Source: Dyella sp. OK004 (GTDB taxonomy: Bacteria > Pseudomonadota > Gammaproteobacteria > Xanthomonadales > Rhodanobacteraceae). Taken from it: a stretch of DNA of 64,000 bases. The notes below the pieces were generated by a model. It searched no databases and was not told where the DNA came from. It saw only the letters and a list, made by a program, of their open reading frames with translations. This document shows, one piece after another, positions 34,318 through 43,768 of this stretch (position 1 is its first letter; the number at the start of each line of letters is the position of its first letter). The stretch lies in NCBI RefSeq assembly GCF_900114495.1, contig NZ_FOZI01000001.1:267469-331468 (forward strand). The letters are read 5' to 3'. A program made the translations under genes and the position numbers.

Positions 34318-35073
34318 CTACCTACCGCCGTAAACGCGCAGGGCTTCGTACAGCCTGTCCACGTACGTCCTGCTCGCTCTTAGCGGAACACCATTGCGCA
34401 GCCGCAGCAGCACATCGCGATTCACCAGCGCCTTCATTTCAGCGACGCGGTCGATGCGCACGATGGCGGAGCGGTGGACACGCACGAACTGCCCCGGATC
34501 GAGCCGGCTTGCCAGCTTGCGCAGCGGTTCGCGCAGCAGGTGCGACTCGTCGCCCACGTGCAGGACCGCGTAGTCGCCATCCGCTTCGATCCAGTCCACG
34601 TCCTTCGACTCGACCAGCAGCACTCTCGTTCCAATGCGGACGGTGAAGCGCTCCAACCAGCCGGCATCCTCCCGGCTGAGGAAGGCATCCATGGGCGAGG
34701 CCAGCTTGCGGCGATAGGGCAAAGCCTGGCGCGCGCGGTCGAGCGACTCCATGAAGCGGTCGTCGTCGACCGGCTTGAGCAAATAGTCGATGGCGTGAAG
34801 CTCGAACGCACGAATGGCGAAGCTGTCGTACGCGGTCAGCAGGATCGCCATGGGGCGCTCTGCCGGCGAAAGCACCGACAACAGTTCCAGCCCGCTCATG
34901 CCTGGCATCTGCACGTCGACAAAAGCCAGATCTGGCGCAAGACGCACGATGCCTTCGAGTGCCGTGCCGCCGTTTTCGAACTCGCCAACGATCTCGACAT
35001 CGGCTTGTCCGGCCAGCCGTACCGCTACGCCGTGCCGGGCCAAGGGTTCGTCATCGACGATGACGATGCGCAT
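34318..35073 (-). CDS. LytTR-family response regulator
   Basis: A 251-residue response regulator with an N-terminal receiver (MRIVIVDDEPLARHG, phospho-acceptor Asp in FVDVQMPGMSG at about residue 54, LLKPVDD with the conserved Lys) and a C-terminal LytTR DNA-binding domain from about residue 145 (VDWIEADGDYAVLH, FVRVHRSAIVRIDRV). It resembles AlgR/LytR. It should bind imperfect direct repeats once phosphorylated by the kinase encoded just upstream; their stop and start codons overlap at 35073, so the two are co-transcribed. Targets are unknown. Confidence 0.92.
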   Translation of the reverse strand: MRIVIVDDEPLARHGVAVRLAGQADVEIVGEFENGGTALEGIVRLAPDLAFVDVQMPGMSGLELLSVLSPAERPMAILLTAYDSFAIRAFELHAIDYLLKPVDDDRFMESLDRARQALPYRRKLASPMDAFLSREDAGWLERFTVRIGTRVLLVESKDVDWIEADGDYAVLHVGDESHLLREPLRKLASRLDPGQFVRVHRSAIVRIDRVAEMKALVNRDVLLRLRNGVPLRASRTYVDRLYEALRVYGGR

Positions 35074-36140
35074 CAGGCCGCCGCCTCGCGATAGGGAATA
35101 TCGATATGCACCGCATACCCGCCGTCGGGCCGATGGCCCGCGTCTAGCGCGTGATCGTTCGGATACAGATTCTCCAGCCGCTTGCGCACATTGCTGAGAC
35201 CGATCGCGGAAGAGCGGTTGGCGACATCGCGGATCTCATCATCGCCGCCATCGTTGGCGACGTCCATGCGAAGGCGGTTCGCCTCACGCGAAACCGTCAA
35301 CTCCAGTCGCCCCGGTTCTGTGCGCTGCGCGATGCCATGGCGTATCGCATTCTCGACCAGCGGCTGCAGCAGCAGATACGGCACCATGGCTCCCAGCACA
35401 TCGGGTCCCACCTGCGTGCGGATGACCAGGCGGCGTCCAAGGCGTGCCTTCTCCACGTCCAGATAGGCTTCCATCAAAGCCAGCTCATCGGCCAGGGCGA
35501 CTTCGTGCGATCGCTCATTGCCTTCGAGCGTCGCCCGCAGGAAATCGGCAAGCCGCGCGATCATGCGGTTGGCATCGCGGTTTTCGCCCGACGCCACCAG
35601 GGTGGAGATGGCATTCAATGTATTGAACAGAAAGTGCGGCTGCAGCTGATAGCGCAGCGCCCGCAACTCGGCGTCGCGGGCGTGCGAGATGGCGTTTTCG
35701 GCCCGCGCCTGCGCCGCCTGTAGTTCGGTGTAGTAGGCAACCACGGCATGGATGGCGCAGAACGCGATCAGCGCCAGCCAGCAGCCGTCCAGGCCGCGGA
35801 AGATAAAGGCCGGCTGGTAGCTCGGCACCTGCTTCCACGTCACCGCCATGTACAGCTCTATCGAGTTATTGATCAGCGACAGCACATAGGTCAACACCAG
35901 CAATGCAAGAGTGGCCTGCCACCACTTCACCCGCTGCCGCCACAGGCGGCGCTGGATCAAACACAACGGAACGATCCACACCACATACGCGCCCATAAGG
36001 AACGCGCGGTAAGCCGTCGAATGCCCGCGCCCGAGATCGGGCAGCGCCATCACCACCATGCATAGCGTGATCGGTAGACCGGCAAGTAGGGGAAGCCAGA
36101 ACGGCGGCTCGACGCGCGGCGACAAATGGCTGGCGTACAC
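35073..36140 (-). CDS. LytS/AlgZ-type sensor histidine kinase
   Basis: A 355-residue membrane sensor kinase. Four hydrophobic segments fill about residues 15-130. A His_kinase domain follows with the phospho-acceptor block LQPHFLFNTLNAIS at about residue 180, and an HATPase domain with LLLQPLVENAIRHG (N box) and IGLSNVRKRLENLY (G box). It has no periplasmic sensing domain, so the signal is likely sensed in or near the membrane. The start is GTG at 36140 after GGGGAGG. It is translationally coupled to the LytTR regulator. Confidence 0.92.
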   Translation of the reverse strand: MYASHLSPRVEPPFWLPLLAGLPITLCMVVMALPDLGRGHSTAYRAFLMGAYVVWIVPLCLIQRRLWRQRVKWWQATLALLVLTYVLSLINNSIELYMAVTWKQVPSYQPAFIFRGLDGCWLALIAFCAIHAVVAYYTELQAAQARAENAISHARDAELRALRYQLQPHFLFNTLNAISTLVASGENRDANRMIARLADFLRATLEGNERSHEVALADELALMEAYLDVEKARLGRRLVIRTQVGPDVLGAMVPYLLLQPLVENAIRHGIAQRTEPGRLELTVSREANRLRMDVANDGGDDEIRDVANRSSAIGLSNVRKRLENLYPNDHALDAGHRPDGGYAVHIDIPYREAAA

Positions 36141-36169
36141 CTGACCTCCCCTGGTTTCTGCCAGGGATT

Positions 36170-36655
36170 CTAGCGCTTGGCAGGCATGTTGACGGAGTAA
36201 GTCATCGAGCTGATCTTCCAGCCGTCATCCGTCTTGACCACATGCCATGTCTCGCTGCCGCGATTGTTTTCCTTGCCGTCCTGCAGAAACACGAAATCGA
36301 AATACACCGAGGCAACGGCACCGTCGGTCTCGACACGGACCTGGTTGAAGCGCTCCTCGATCGGAACCTTCGACGTGGCGACGAACTGCACGAAATCGGC
36401 GTAGTTGCCGAGCTTGTAGCGAGGCACGTTCGGTGACTTCGCTTTCATGCGGGCATAGCTGTCATCCGAGAGCACGGTGACCCAGGCGCCGCCGCTGGGG
36501 AGAAACATGTCCGACAGCGCCTTGCCGTCCTTAGCCACGATCGCCTTCTGGAAACCGTCGATGAGTCGGTGAATATCGTCGCTGGGGTCGGCGGCATGCG
36601 CTATGCCACCGAAGAACGATGCCAGGATCAGCGCGGAAGCAATGATGGTTTTCAT
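36170..36655 (-). CDS. Periplasmic NTF2-like (DUF4440-type) protein
   Basis: A 161-residue protein with a Sec signal peptide (MKTIIASALILASFFGGIAHAAD) followed by an NTF2/SnoaL-like fold: IHRLIDGFQKAIVAKDGKAL, a cone-shaped sheet region, ASVYFDFVFLQDGK and the closing ETWHVVKTDDGWKISSMTYSV. Such domains bind small ligands or carry varied catalytic sites; none is evident here. The ATG at 36655 is preferred since it begins the signal peptide. It ends 29 bp upstream of the GTG start of the histidine kinase gene on the same strand, and so may be the first gene of that operon and help signal sensing. Confidence 0.78.
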   Translation of the reverse strand: MKTIIASALILASFFGGIAHAADPSDDIHRLIDGFQKAIVAKDGKALSDMFLPSGGAWVTVLSDDSYARMKAKSPNVPRYKLGNYADFVQFVATSKVPIEERFNQVRVETDGAVASVYFDFVFLQDGKENNRGSETWHVVKTDDGWKISSMTYSVNMPAKR

Positions 36656-36936
36656 GGGGCCTGTCCGTTGTGGGGGAGCGCAGGTTCGCCCTAGTCCCAC
36701 GGCAGCGCCATAGGCAGCGGCCCGCCATGCGGCAAGTCGTGCATGCCATGCGCCAGGGCGTGTACCGCGTCACGCACCTCCCATAGTCGACCGCACCATC
36801 AACACGAGGAAACGGCATGCGATCGAAGGGAGCGCGCGGTTGGATGTGGTTGCGCCGGCTGGCGCTAGGATTGATGACGCCACTGCCTTCACCCAGAACC
36901 TACGCGATGGCTCGAAAGCAGCCAACAGCGCAAGCA

Positions 36937-37803
36937 CTATTTACGAGTAGCACCGTCCACACCCGGCATCTGCGTAATCAACTTGCCGAACTCCACCGCC
37001 GCAGGTGTCTTGCCACCCGCGCCCCAGACCAGGATGAATTCCGCTTCCGATAGCGCCGGCAGGCCGTAGTTGCCATCGATGATCTTCATGCCGGGCTCCA
37101 CGTCTTCACGTGTCATCACCGTAACGGCGAGACCAGCCAACACCGCGGCACGGATGCCCTGATAGCTCTGCGAGGTGAACACGACGTGCCACGGCATGCC
37201 TTTGCCATCCAGCGCACCCTGTCCCACCAAACGATTGAGGCATGGCGACGGAAATAAAGCACAGGGCAAGGAAGCGCCGGGCGCCATGTCGAAGGATTCG
37301 GCCGCTGCCCATACGAATTGGGTGCGACGCAGCGGCGTGCCCTCTTCGCTTCCCGGCGCGGCCATCACCACCGCCAGATCGAGTTCGCCGGCCTTGATCA
37401 TCGGCTGCAAGTCGAGATTCATACCCACGCTTACGTCGAGCCGCACCGAAGGAAACGCACGGCCGTACTGGCATAGCAGGGTCGGCAAGCGGTCGCCCAG
37501 GAAATTCTCGAGCACACCGAAACGCACTACGCCGGAGATCGGCGATGGCTTGAAGCGCTGGGCCATGCTGTCCAGCGTGTGCAGGATTTTCTCGGCGTAG
37601 TGCAGAAAGTCCTCACCGTCTTCGGTGAGCGTCATGGCGCGCGTCGTGCGGAACAACAGCTGCCGCCCCACCTGCTCCTCGAGCCGGCGGATCTGGTGGC
37701 TGATCGCGGACTGGGTCAGGTTCAGACGCTGGGCAGCTCGGGTGAAGCCGCCTGTTTCCTTGACGGCAACGAAGGCACGCAGCAGGGAGGGATCGAAGTC
37801 CAT
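36937..37803 (-). CDS. LysR-family transcriptional regulator
   Basis: A 288-residue LysR regulator. The N-terminal winged helix is clear (LLRAFVAVKETGGFTRAAQRLN then LTQSAISHQIRRLEEQVG, FRTTRAMTLTEDG) and the rest is the periplasmic-binding-like effector domain. It is divergent from the MFS efflux gene with 314 bp between, the classic layout for LysR control of an exporter. A dyad TGCTAATGGATAGCA at 37824-37838, close to its own start, is a candidate autoregulatory site. The effector is unknown. Confidence 0.93.
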   Translation of the reverse strand: MDFDPSLLRAFVAVKETGGFTRAAQRLNLTQSAISHQIRRLEEQVGRQLLFRTTRAMTLTEDGEDFLHYAEKILHTLDSMAQRFKPSPISGVVRFGVLENFLGDRLPTLLCQYGRAFPSVRLDVSVGMNLDLQPMIKAGELDLAVVMAAPGSEEGTPLRRTQFVWAAAESFDMAPGASLPCALFPSPCLNRLVGQGALDGKGMPWHVVFTSQSYQGIRAAVLAGLAVTVMTREDVEPGMKIIDGNYGLPALSEAEFILVWGAGGKTPAAVEFGKLITQMPGVDGATRK

Positions 37804-38117
37804 GGCGGCGGATTAATGATGGGTGCTAATGGATAGCACAAAATTAAATCATTTCCATCATGCATCCCGCTTGCGCAGAATACGTGGCCTCCCGATGCCA
37901 CGTCCTGATTAGTTCCGAATCTCAGCTGTGCGGTTTTCTCCTCCCCCCCCCTGCTTGCGACGCGAAGCAGGGGAGGGAGCCAGCAGCTGATACAGCAACC
38001 CGACGTTCGCTTGCCCGCGCAGCCCCACCTGCGCGGCTGGCAACACGCACCCCGAAAACAGGCGATGGCTCGCCCGCATGGGCGATCACCATGCTCGCCA
38101 TCCCCAAGGAGCCCACC
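37804..38117. promoter_or_regulatory. LysR / MFS intergenic control region
   Basis: Contains the dyad TGCTAATGGATAGCA (37824-37838), an AT-rich stretch after it, and a GC-rich hairpin repeat at about 37945-37980 with the GCTTGCGACGCGAAGC centre. No gene was seen. Confidence 0.5.
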
Positions 38118-39656
38118 GTGTCTCTCTCGCCCACCAGCAAAGACATCGTCGCCGTCACTGCCATCAGCCTCGCCGCGCTGATGTTCGGCCTGGAGATTTC
38201 CAGCGTGCCGGCGATCCTGCCCAACGTAGAAAAAGTGCTGCACGCCGGCTTCAGCAGCGTGCAGTGGATCATGAATGCCTACACCCTCGCCTGCACCGCG
38301 GTGCTGATGGCGGCGGGCACTCTGGCGGATCGCTACGGACGCAAGCGCATCCTGTTGATCAGCGTGCTCGCGTTCGGTGTCACCTCGCTGATCTGCGGCC
38401 TCGCGCGCGACACCTCGGTGCTGATCGTCAGCCGTTTTCTGCAAGGGCTGAGCGGCGGCGTGATGGTGATCTGCCAGATCGCCGCGCTGTCCCATCAGTT
38501 CCAGGAAGGCGCGCGGCGCAGCCGGGCGTTCGCCGCGTGGGGCATCATCTTTGGCGTGGGCCTGGGCTTCGGCCCCATCATCGGCAGCGCCATCGTGGCG
38601 TTGCTGGACTGGACCTGGGTGTTCCTGATCCAGGTGCCGCTGGCGCTGCTGACCACGGCACTCATCGCCGGCAGCGTGGATGAATCCCGCGATCCGGAAG
38701 CGAAAACGCTCGACCTCGCCGGCATCGTCACCATGTCGTTGTCGGTGTTCAGCCTGACCTTCTACATCACGCAAGGACCGGAGCTTGGCTTCACCAGCGC
38801 CGCCGGCATGGCCTGCATCGCTGTGTCCGTGGCGAGCTTCCTGGCGTTTGTCTATGTGGAGAAGCACCGCGCTCATCCGATGTTCGACTTCTCGGTGTTC
38901 CGTATCCGGCCATTCTCCGGCGCGCTCTACGGTTCGATGGGCATGAACTTCAGCTTCTGGCCTTTCATGATCTATCTGCCGATCTATTTCCAGAGCGCAC
39001 TCGGCTACGACGTGGTGGCCGCCGGCTTCGCCCTGCTCGCCTATACGCTGCCCACCCTGGTAGTGCCGCCGCTGGCCGAACGTCTCGTGCTTCGCTATCA
39101 GCCGCGCATCGTCATTCCCGCGGGCCTCTTCACCATCGGACTGGGTTTCCTTTTGATGAAACTCGGCAGCGCCGCGAATCACGCCAGCTGGCTGAGCATG
39201 CTGCCCGGCTGCGTCATTGCCGGCGCCGGCCTGGGCATGACCAACACGCCGGTGACCAATACCACCACCGGCTCGGTACCTACCTCACGTGCCGGCATGG
39301 CGTCGGGCATCGATATGAGCGCGCGGCTGATCACGCTCGCCATCAACATCGCGCTGATGGGTTTCCTGCTGCTGCAAGGCATCTTCTCCCACCTCGAACG
39401 TGCGACGCAGGGTGCACTGGATGCATCGCAGCTGCGCCGCATGGCCGAGCGGATCGCGTCCGGCTCGGTCACCGAAACCTCGCTGGCAGGTCTTGCGGAT
39501 GGCGTGGCGCAGAGCGCGCTCGTCCATGGTTTTGGCTGGGTAATGCTGTTCGGCTACCTCGGTGCATGGGTGCTGGCGGCGGCTAGCTTCGTCACGTTCG
39601 GAGCAGGTACTACCGTGCCGGATGCCGTTTGCTGCAACGCTACGGAATCCGCTTGA
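38118..39656 (+). CDS. MFS transporter, DHA2 (14-TM) drug:H+ antiporter family
   Basis: A 512-residue major-facilitator exporter with about 14 hydrophobic helices. Motif A is present as GTLADRYGRKRILL after helix 2, motif C-like GIIFGVGLGFGPIIGS in helix 5, and the first helix has ALMFGLEISSVPAILPNV. It should expel a drug or toxic metabolite using proton entry. The GTG at 38118 follows AAGGAG by six bases and gives the normal family N-terminus; an ATG about nine codons upstream has no ribosome-binding site. It is probably controlled by the divergent LysR protein. Confidence 0.9.
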   Translation: MSLSPTSKDIVAVTAISLAALMFGLEISSVPAILPNVEKVLHAGFSSVQWIMNAYTLACTAVLMAAGTLADRYGRKRILLISVLAFGVTSLICGLARDTSVLIVSRFLQGLSGGVMVICQIAALSHQFQEGARRSRAFAAWGIIFGVGLGFGPIIGSAIVALLDWTWVFLIQVPLALLTTALIAGSVDESRDPEAKTLDLAGIVTMSLSVFSLTFYITQGPELGFTSAAGMACIAVSVASFLAFVYVEKHRAHPMFDFSVFRIRPFSGALYGSMGMNFSFWPFMIYLPIYFQSALGYDVVAAGFALLAYTLPTLVVPPLAERLVLRYQPRIVIPAGLFTIGLGFLLMKLGSAANHASWLSMLPGCVIAGAGLGMTNTPVTNTTTGSVPTSRAGMASGIDMSARLITLAINIALMGFLLLQGIFSHLERATQGALDASQLRRMAERIASGSVTETSLAGLADGVAQSALVHGFGWVMLFGYLGAWVLAAASFVTFGAGTTVPDAVCCNATESA

Positions 39657-39696
39657 GCAGTGCGCGCAACAAGGGAGGCGACTAGCCGCCAACAAT

Positions 39697-40248
39697 CTAC
39701 GGGGACTCCATCGCCCATAACGAGGGATAGAGCCTCACAAATCCGTTCGCGGCGATGTCGAGCAGTCCCTCGTACGGAATGGTCGGTGCCTCGTACCAGT
39801 AACTGGTGTCGCCGCGGCGCTCGTAGCGCTGCGGCAATACCGCGAGTGCCGTCACGCCGATGTCGAACCATACGACGGACAACTCGGCTGTCCGCCCCGG
39901 TGCGAGTGCAAGACGGCGCAATTGCTGCAGATTGGTCGCGGGGGTGAAGCCATAGTCGAGGTCGCAGGGTTGCTCGGTGCCAGCGGACAGCACGCCGTCG
40001 AGATACCAGCCATCCACGTCGCGGGTGATCACGTGGTTGAACTTGTTGCCGGCCACATGGCCTCGCACGTGGCCGCCGCGAGTCTGCCAGGTCGGGTCAA
40101 GATCAACTGAGTACTCCACACTGGCTGGGCCGAGTTCGTGCAGAAATACGGCTACGCCGTGGAGTAGCCAGCCGGTGTCGCTCTGAACTAGCGAGGCTAC
40201 GTCATGCCCTGGCGTATCCAGCCTTCGCCACATCGCGGTCGTAATCAT
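39697..40248 (-). CDS. Putative glycolipid-binding protein (DUF1089)
   Basis: A 183-residue protein of the DUF1089/Glycolipid_bind family: MWRRLDTPGHDVASL at the start, GWLLHGVAVFLHE, VDLDPTWQTRGGHV, DVDGWYLDG, DLDYGFTPATNLQQLRRLAL, and the C-terminal YPSLWAMES. No signal peptide is present, so it is cytoplasmic. Its ligand role is only putative in the family. The ATG at 40248 is chosen, eight bases after GGAGAG; an earlier start at 40275 would overlap the GH3 stop. It follows the GH3 gene by 23 bp and is probably in one operon with it. Confidence 0.85.
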   Translation of the reverse strand: MITTAMWRRLDTPGHDVASLVQSDTGWLLHGVAVFLHELGPASVEYSVDLDPTWQTRGGHVRGHVAGNKFNHVITRDVDGWYLDGVLSAGTEQPCDLDYGFTPATNLQQLRRLALAPGRTAELSVVWFDIGVTALAVLPQRYERRGDTSYWYEAPTIPYEGLLDIAANGFVRLYPSLWAMESP

Positions 40249-40271
40249 GCAGGTGCTCTCCAGCCATGAGG

Positions 40272-42881
40272 TCAACGCGGAAGCGCCACTTCTCCGTCGA
40301 TAGCAAACCGCAGCTTGACGCCCTCCTGCTTCGGTTGCGCCCCCCCAACGGATAGCTCATAGCGCCCCGCCTTGATCACACGTTTGCCTTCCGGATCGAC
40401 CAGGCTCAACTCGCGAGGCGCCACATCAAAGTGCAACGTCTGCGTCTGCCCCGCCTTGAACGCCACACGCCGAAACCCGACTAGTGCATGACGCGGGCTG
40501 CCGGGCGGCGCATCCAGCGCGGTCAGATAGAGCTGCACAACCTCGTCGCCATCGCGCTCGCCCGCATTGGTCACATCGACATCGACCGACAGGGACTGCC
40601 CCGCCTTGATGTGATCGGACGATATTTTCGGCTTCGCATACGCGAAGCGCGTGTAGCTGAGGCCATCACCGAAGGCGAACAGCGGCTCGCCCTTGAAGTA
40701 GCGATAAGTGCGCCCCTGCATGCGGTAGTCGGCAAAGGGCGGCAGATCATCCACCGAACGATAGAACGTCACCGGCAACCTGCCGGCGGGATTCGCGCGG
40801 CCACTGAGCGTATCGGCGACCGCGGTACCGCCCTCTTCGCCCGGATACCACGCCACCAGAATCGCATCGGCATGCTGTTTGGCCCATTCGATGGCCACTG
40901 CGCTGCCACTCATCAGCACCACTACCAGAGGCTTACCAGAGGCCGCCGCTGCTTCCAGCAATCGCTGCTGGGGTGCGGGCAATTGCAGGTCGGTGCGATC
41001 GCCACCAGCAAAGCCGGGGACGGCCACTTTCAGTTCCTCGCCTTCCATGTCCGGCGACAGGCCGACAAAGGCGACCACGGCATCGGCTTGCTCGACTGCC
41101 GCGCGCGCTTCACGCAACTGCGCATCTGCCGGCGCGATCCACTGCAAGCGCACGCCCTGATCCTGACCGGCGTGCCGTAGCTCAAGGCGAATCGGACGCG
41201 GACGGGTATCGTCAAAATGCATGGCAACGCTGAGGTCGGGCTCCTTGCCGGCGTCATCGATCACCCGTTTGCCGTCGACATAGAGGCGCACCGGATCATG
41301 CCCTGTGCAATCGAAGCAGCGATCCACATGCACGCCCAGCGTGTAGTCGCCCGCGCCGGGCGGCAGCAGCTCGCCGTGCCAGCGCACGGCGTAGCGATCG
41401 GCATCGAAACCGGCGGCGGGCGCCACGGCATCCCAATCGAAATCGATACGCCGATCGGTGCGCACCAGCTTCGGCTTGGCACTGAACTCGGCCGCGTCGA
41501 AATACTCGCCCTTCAGACCCGGCGTCGTATCCGATTTGCTTACGCGCAGCGCGGTGGATGGCACCGGCACCGCCACACCGGGCGCCAAAGTCGAACCCTG
41601 CGCATAACGCACCGCTCCGAAGCGCGCAGTCAGACCAGCCAGTGGCGTCACCGGATCGATCGCGGTGCCGTGATAATTTGCCTCAAGGGTATTCACGGTG
41701 TCAGCGCTAGGGCCGATCACCGCCAGGCGCGTGCCGGGCTTGAACGGCAGAGTCTGGTGTTCGTTCTTCAGCAACACCATCGCCTCCCTCGCGGCACGCA
41801 AGGCGAGATCGCGATGCGCGGGCGACGCGATGTCCTGCTTACCGAGATGCGCATAGGGATCGCTGGCCAGATCGAACAAGCCAAGTCGATAGCGTGCGGC
41901 AAACAGGCGGCGCGCCGCGGTGTCGATGACTTCGGTGCGAACCTGTCCATCACGCACCGCTTGGTCCAGGCTGGCGTAGGCCTTGCCGCAATTCAGATCC
42001 GTGCCCGCGGCAAGCGACGCTGCCGAAGATCCGGCGTTGTCGGGCTTGTAGTGATGGAACGCCGTCATGTCGTCGACCGCGTCGCAGTCGGACACCACAT
42101 AACCCGCGAACTGCCAGTCATGTCGCAGACGCTCGGCCAGCAAGGCCGGCGAAGCGCAGGCCGGCGTGCCGTCCACCGCGTTGTAGGCGCACATCACCGA
42201 ACCGGCCTGCCCGTCCACCACCGCCATGCGGAACGCGGGCAGATAGGTGTCTTCGAGATCGTGTGGCGAAACATTCACATCGAAACCGTGACGCCCCGGC
42301 TCCGGGCCGCTATGCACAGCAAAGTGCTTGGGCGTTGCGATGGTTTTCAACACATGTGGATCGTCGCCCTGCAGGCCACGCACAAACGCGGTGGCGAGGC
42401 TGCCGGTCAGAAATGGATCTTCACCGTAGGTTTCCTGCCCACGCCCCCAGCGCGGATCGCGAAAAATGTTGACGTTGGGTGACCAGATGCTCAGCCCCTC
42501 GTAACGCAGGTGATCGGCCTTACCGACCGCGTTGTACTTCGCCCGCGCTTCGGTGGAGATCACATCACCCACCCGGTGCATCAGATCGGTATCCCAGCTC
42601 GCGGCGAGGCCGATCGCCTGCGGAAACACCGTGGCGTGGCCATTGCGCGCTATGCCGTGCAGGCCCTCGCTCCACCAGTCGTAGGCGCCGACGCCCAGAC
42701 GCGGAATCGCCGGCGCGGCGCTCTGTAGCTGGGCGATCTTCTCGTCCAATGTCATGTGCGCGACCAGTTGGGCAGCGCGCTGCTCAGTGTGATCCGTGTC
42801 GGCCGCCATGGCGATGGCGTGCCAGGACACGAGCATGCAAGCGACCAGGACTAAATGTCGTGGATGGAGCGCGCAGCGCAT
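40272..42881 (-). CDS. Exported GH3 glycoside hydrolase with inserted PA14 domain
   Basis: An 869-residue beta-glucosidase/beta-xylosidase family enzyme. It has a signal peptide (LVLVACMLVSWHAIAMAAD), then the GH3 TIM-barrel with the nucleophile Asp in GYVVSDCDAVDDM at about residue 260, the alpha/beta sandwich, a PA14 lectin-like domain at about residues 440-580 (GLKGEYFDAAEF, LYVDGKRVIDDAG), and a fibronectin-III-like end. It should release terminal sugars from oligosaccharides in the periplasm. The start at 42881 begins the signal peptide, though without a strong ribosome-binding site; the frame is open to 43058. The substrate is not certain. Confidence 0.92.
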   Translation of the reverse strand: MRCALHPRHLVLVACMLVSWHAIAMAADTDHTEQRAAQLVAHMTLDEKIAQLQSAAPAIPRLGVGAYDWWSEGLHGIARNGHATVFPQAIGLAASWDTDLMHRVGDVISTEARAKYNAVGKADHLRYEGLSIWSPNVNIFRDPRWGRGQETYGEDPFLTGSLATAFVRGLQGDDPHVLKTIATPKHFAVHSGPEPGRHGFDVNVSPHDLEDTYLPAFRMAVVDGQAGSVMCAYNAVDGTPACASPALLAERLRHDWQFAGYVVSDCDAVDDMTAFHHYKPDNAGSSAASLAAGTDLNCGKAYASLDQAVRDGQVRTEVIDTAARRLFAARYRLGLFDLASDPYAHLGKQDIASPAHRDLALRAAREAMVLLKNEHQTLPFKPGTRLAVIGPSADTVNTLEANYHGTAIDPVTPLAGLTARFGAVRYAQGSTLAPGVAVPVPSTALRVSKSDTTPGLKGEYFDAAEFSAKPKLVRTDRRIDFDWDAVAPAAGFDADRYAVRWHGELLPPGAGDYTLGVHVDRCFDCTGHDPVRLYVDGKRVIDDAGKEPDLSVAMHFDDTRPRPIRLELRHAGQDQGVRLQWIAPADAQLREARAAVEQADAVVAFVGLSPDMEGEELKVAVPGFAGGDRTDLQLPAPQQRLLEAAAASGKPLVVVLMSGSAVAIEWAKQHADAILVAWYPGEEGGTAVADTLSGRANPAGRLPVTFYRSVDDLPPFADYRMQGRTYRYFKGEPLFAFGDGLSYTRFAYAKPKISSDHIKAGQSLSVDVDVTNAGERDGDEVVQLYLTALDAPPGSPRHALVGFRRVAFKAGQTQTLHFDVAPRELSLVDPEGKRVIKAGRYELSVGGAQPKQEGVKLRFAIDGEVALPR

Positions 42882-43124
42882 CGATGGGCCGCTTTCATTG
42901 CTCACGAAACATCGCACCATCTCCGCTCCCGTGGCTGGGTCATCGCCAGATCCTACACGGCGCCTGCCAGGTGCGACATTGAGATAATGCACGTCGCGCA
43001 GTATGAAATTGTGGCGAAAGTAGTGCTCTGTGCGCGCGCAAAGCCAGAGCCGATGCACGCGTTTTCCTGGGGCCGCGCGCCCCAGGAAAACGTTACTTAC
43101 ATGACCGCAGGAAAACCCGGAGGC

Positions 43125-43598
43125 TCAGCGTCCGCGCTTGGGCTTCAACAGCGTCCCGCAGCACTTCGGCGAACCGCATAGGCAGACCCACAGCTTCTTC
43201 AGGCGCGCGGTGTGCGGAACATCCAGCGTGATGCCGTAGTCGTAGGTGAGTTCTTCACCCGGCTTGATGTTGCGGATGGCTTCGATGACCACCCTGTCCT
43301 TGCGCGGATCGCCGCTTTCGCTTTCCACCACCAGCGCCTGGCAGTTCGGTTCGCAGCTGTGATTGATCCAGCGCGCGGTGTTGCCCTTGCGATTGGCGTC
43401 GATCAGGTAATCGTCGTTGAGCGTGAACAGGAAAGTGTGGCCCGTCTCGCCGCCGTCGCCGTACAGCACGTCGGCCTCGGCGTGGGTCATCAGCGTGCCC
43501 TTGTACTCGATGAGTTCCTCACCCTTCTTGATCGGGGCGGCGGCGAATACGCCGTTGCCGTGGATCGGCGAGCGGCGGGCGATGATGCGTCGGGTCAT
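43125..43598 (-). CDS. SET-domain protein-lysine methyltransferase
   Basis: A 157-residue stand-alone SET protein: RSPIHGNGVFAAAPIKKGEELIEY at the start, the SAM and catalytic core RWINHSCEPNCQA, GEELTYDYGI, and a post-SET zinc motif CLCGSPKC at the C-terminus with a further Cys after it. It should move a methyl group from SAM to a lysine in a protein. Such small SET proteins are eukaryote-like and found in scattered bacteria, including Xanthomonadales. The substrate is unknown; ribosomal or nucleoid proteins are possible. The ATG at 43598 is chosen over an upstream TTG. Confidence 0.92.
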   Translation of the reverse strand: MTRRIIARRSPIHGNGVFAAAPIKKGEELIEYKGTLMTHAEADVLYGDGGETGHTFLFTLNDDYLIDANRKGNTARWINHSCEPNCQALVVESESGDPRKDRVVIEAIRNIKPGEELTYDYGITLDVPHTARLKKLWVCLCGSPKCCGTLLKPKRGR

Positions 43599-43768
43599 GA
43601 GTATCAAGTTTGGCGTCAGGGAATTGGAGATGATGCCTGCTTAGGCAGGAGATGGGAACGGGGAAATGCTGCGCGGCAACAACGATACCGCCTCGCCGCG
43701 ATGCCTTCCGCTCTTGCTCCCCATTCCCCCCTCCCTGCTATATTCAAACAATCGTTTGAGGGAATTCC

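Noticed and set aside
36817-37053. 78-residue plus-strand frame before the LysR gene
   Set aside because: Overlaps the 3' end of the LysR gene on the other strand; no domain or start signal.
37722-39182. 486-residue open frame on the minus strand across the MFS gene
   Set aside because: Shadow of the GC-rich MFS and LysR genes; low-complexity His/Gln/Arg-rich translation and no family motifs.
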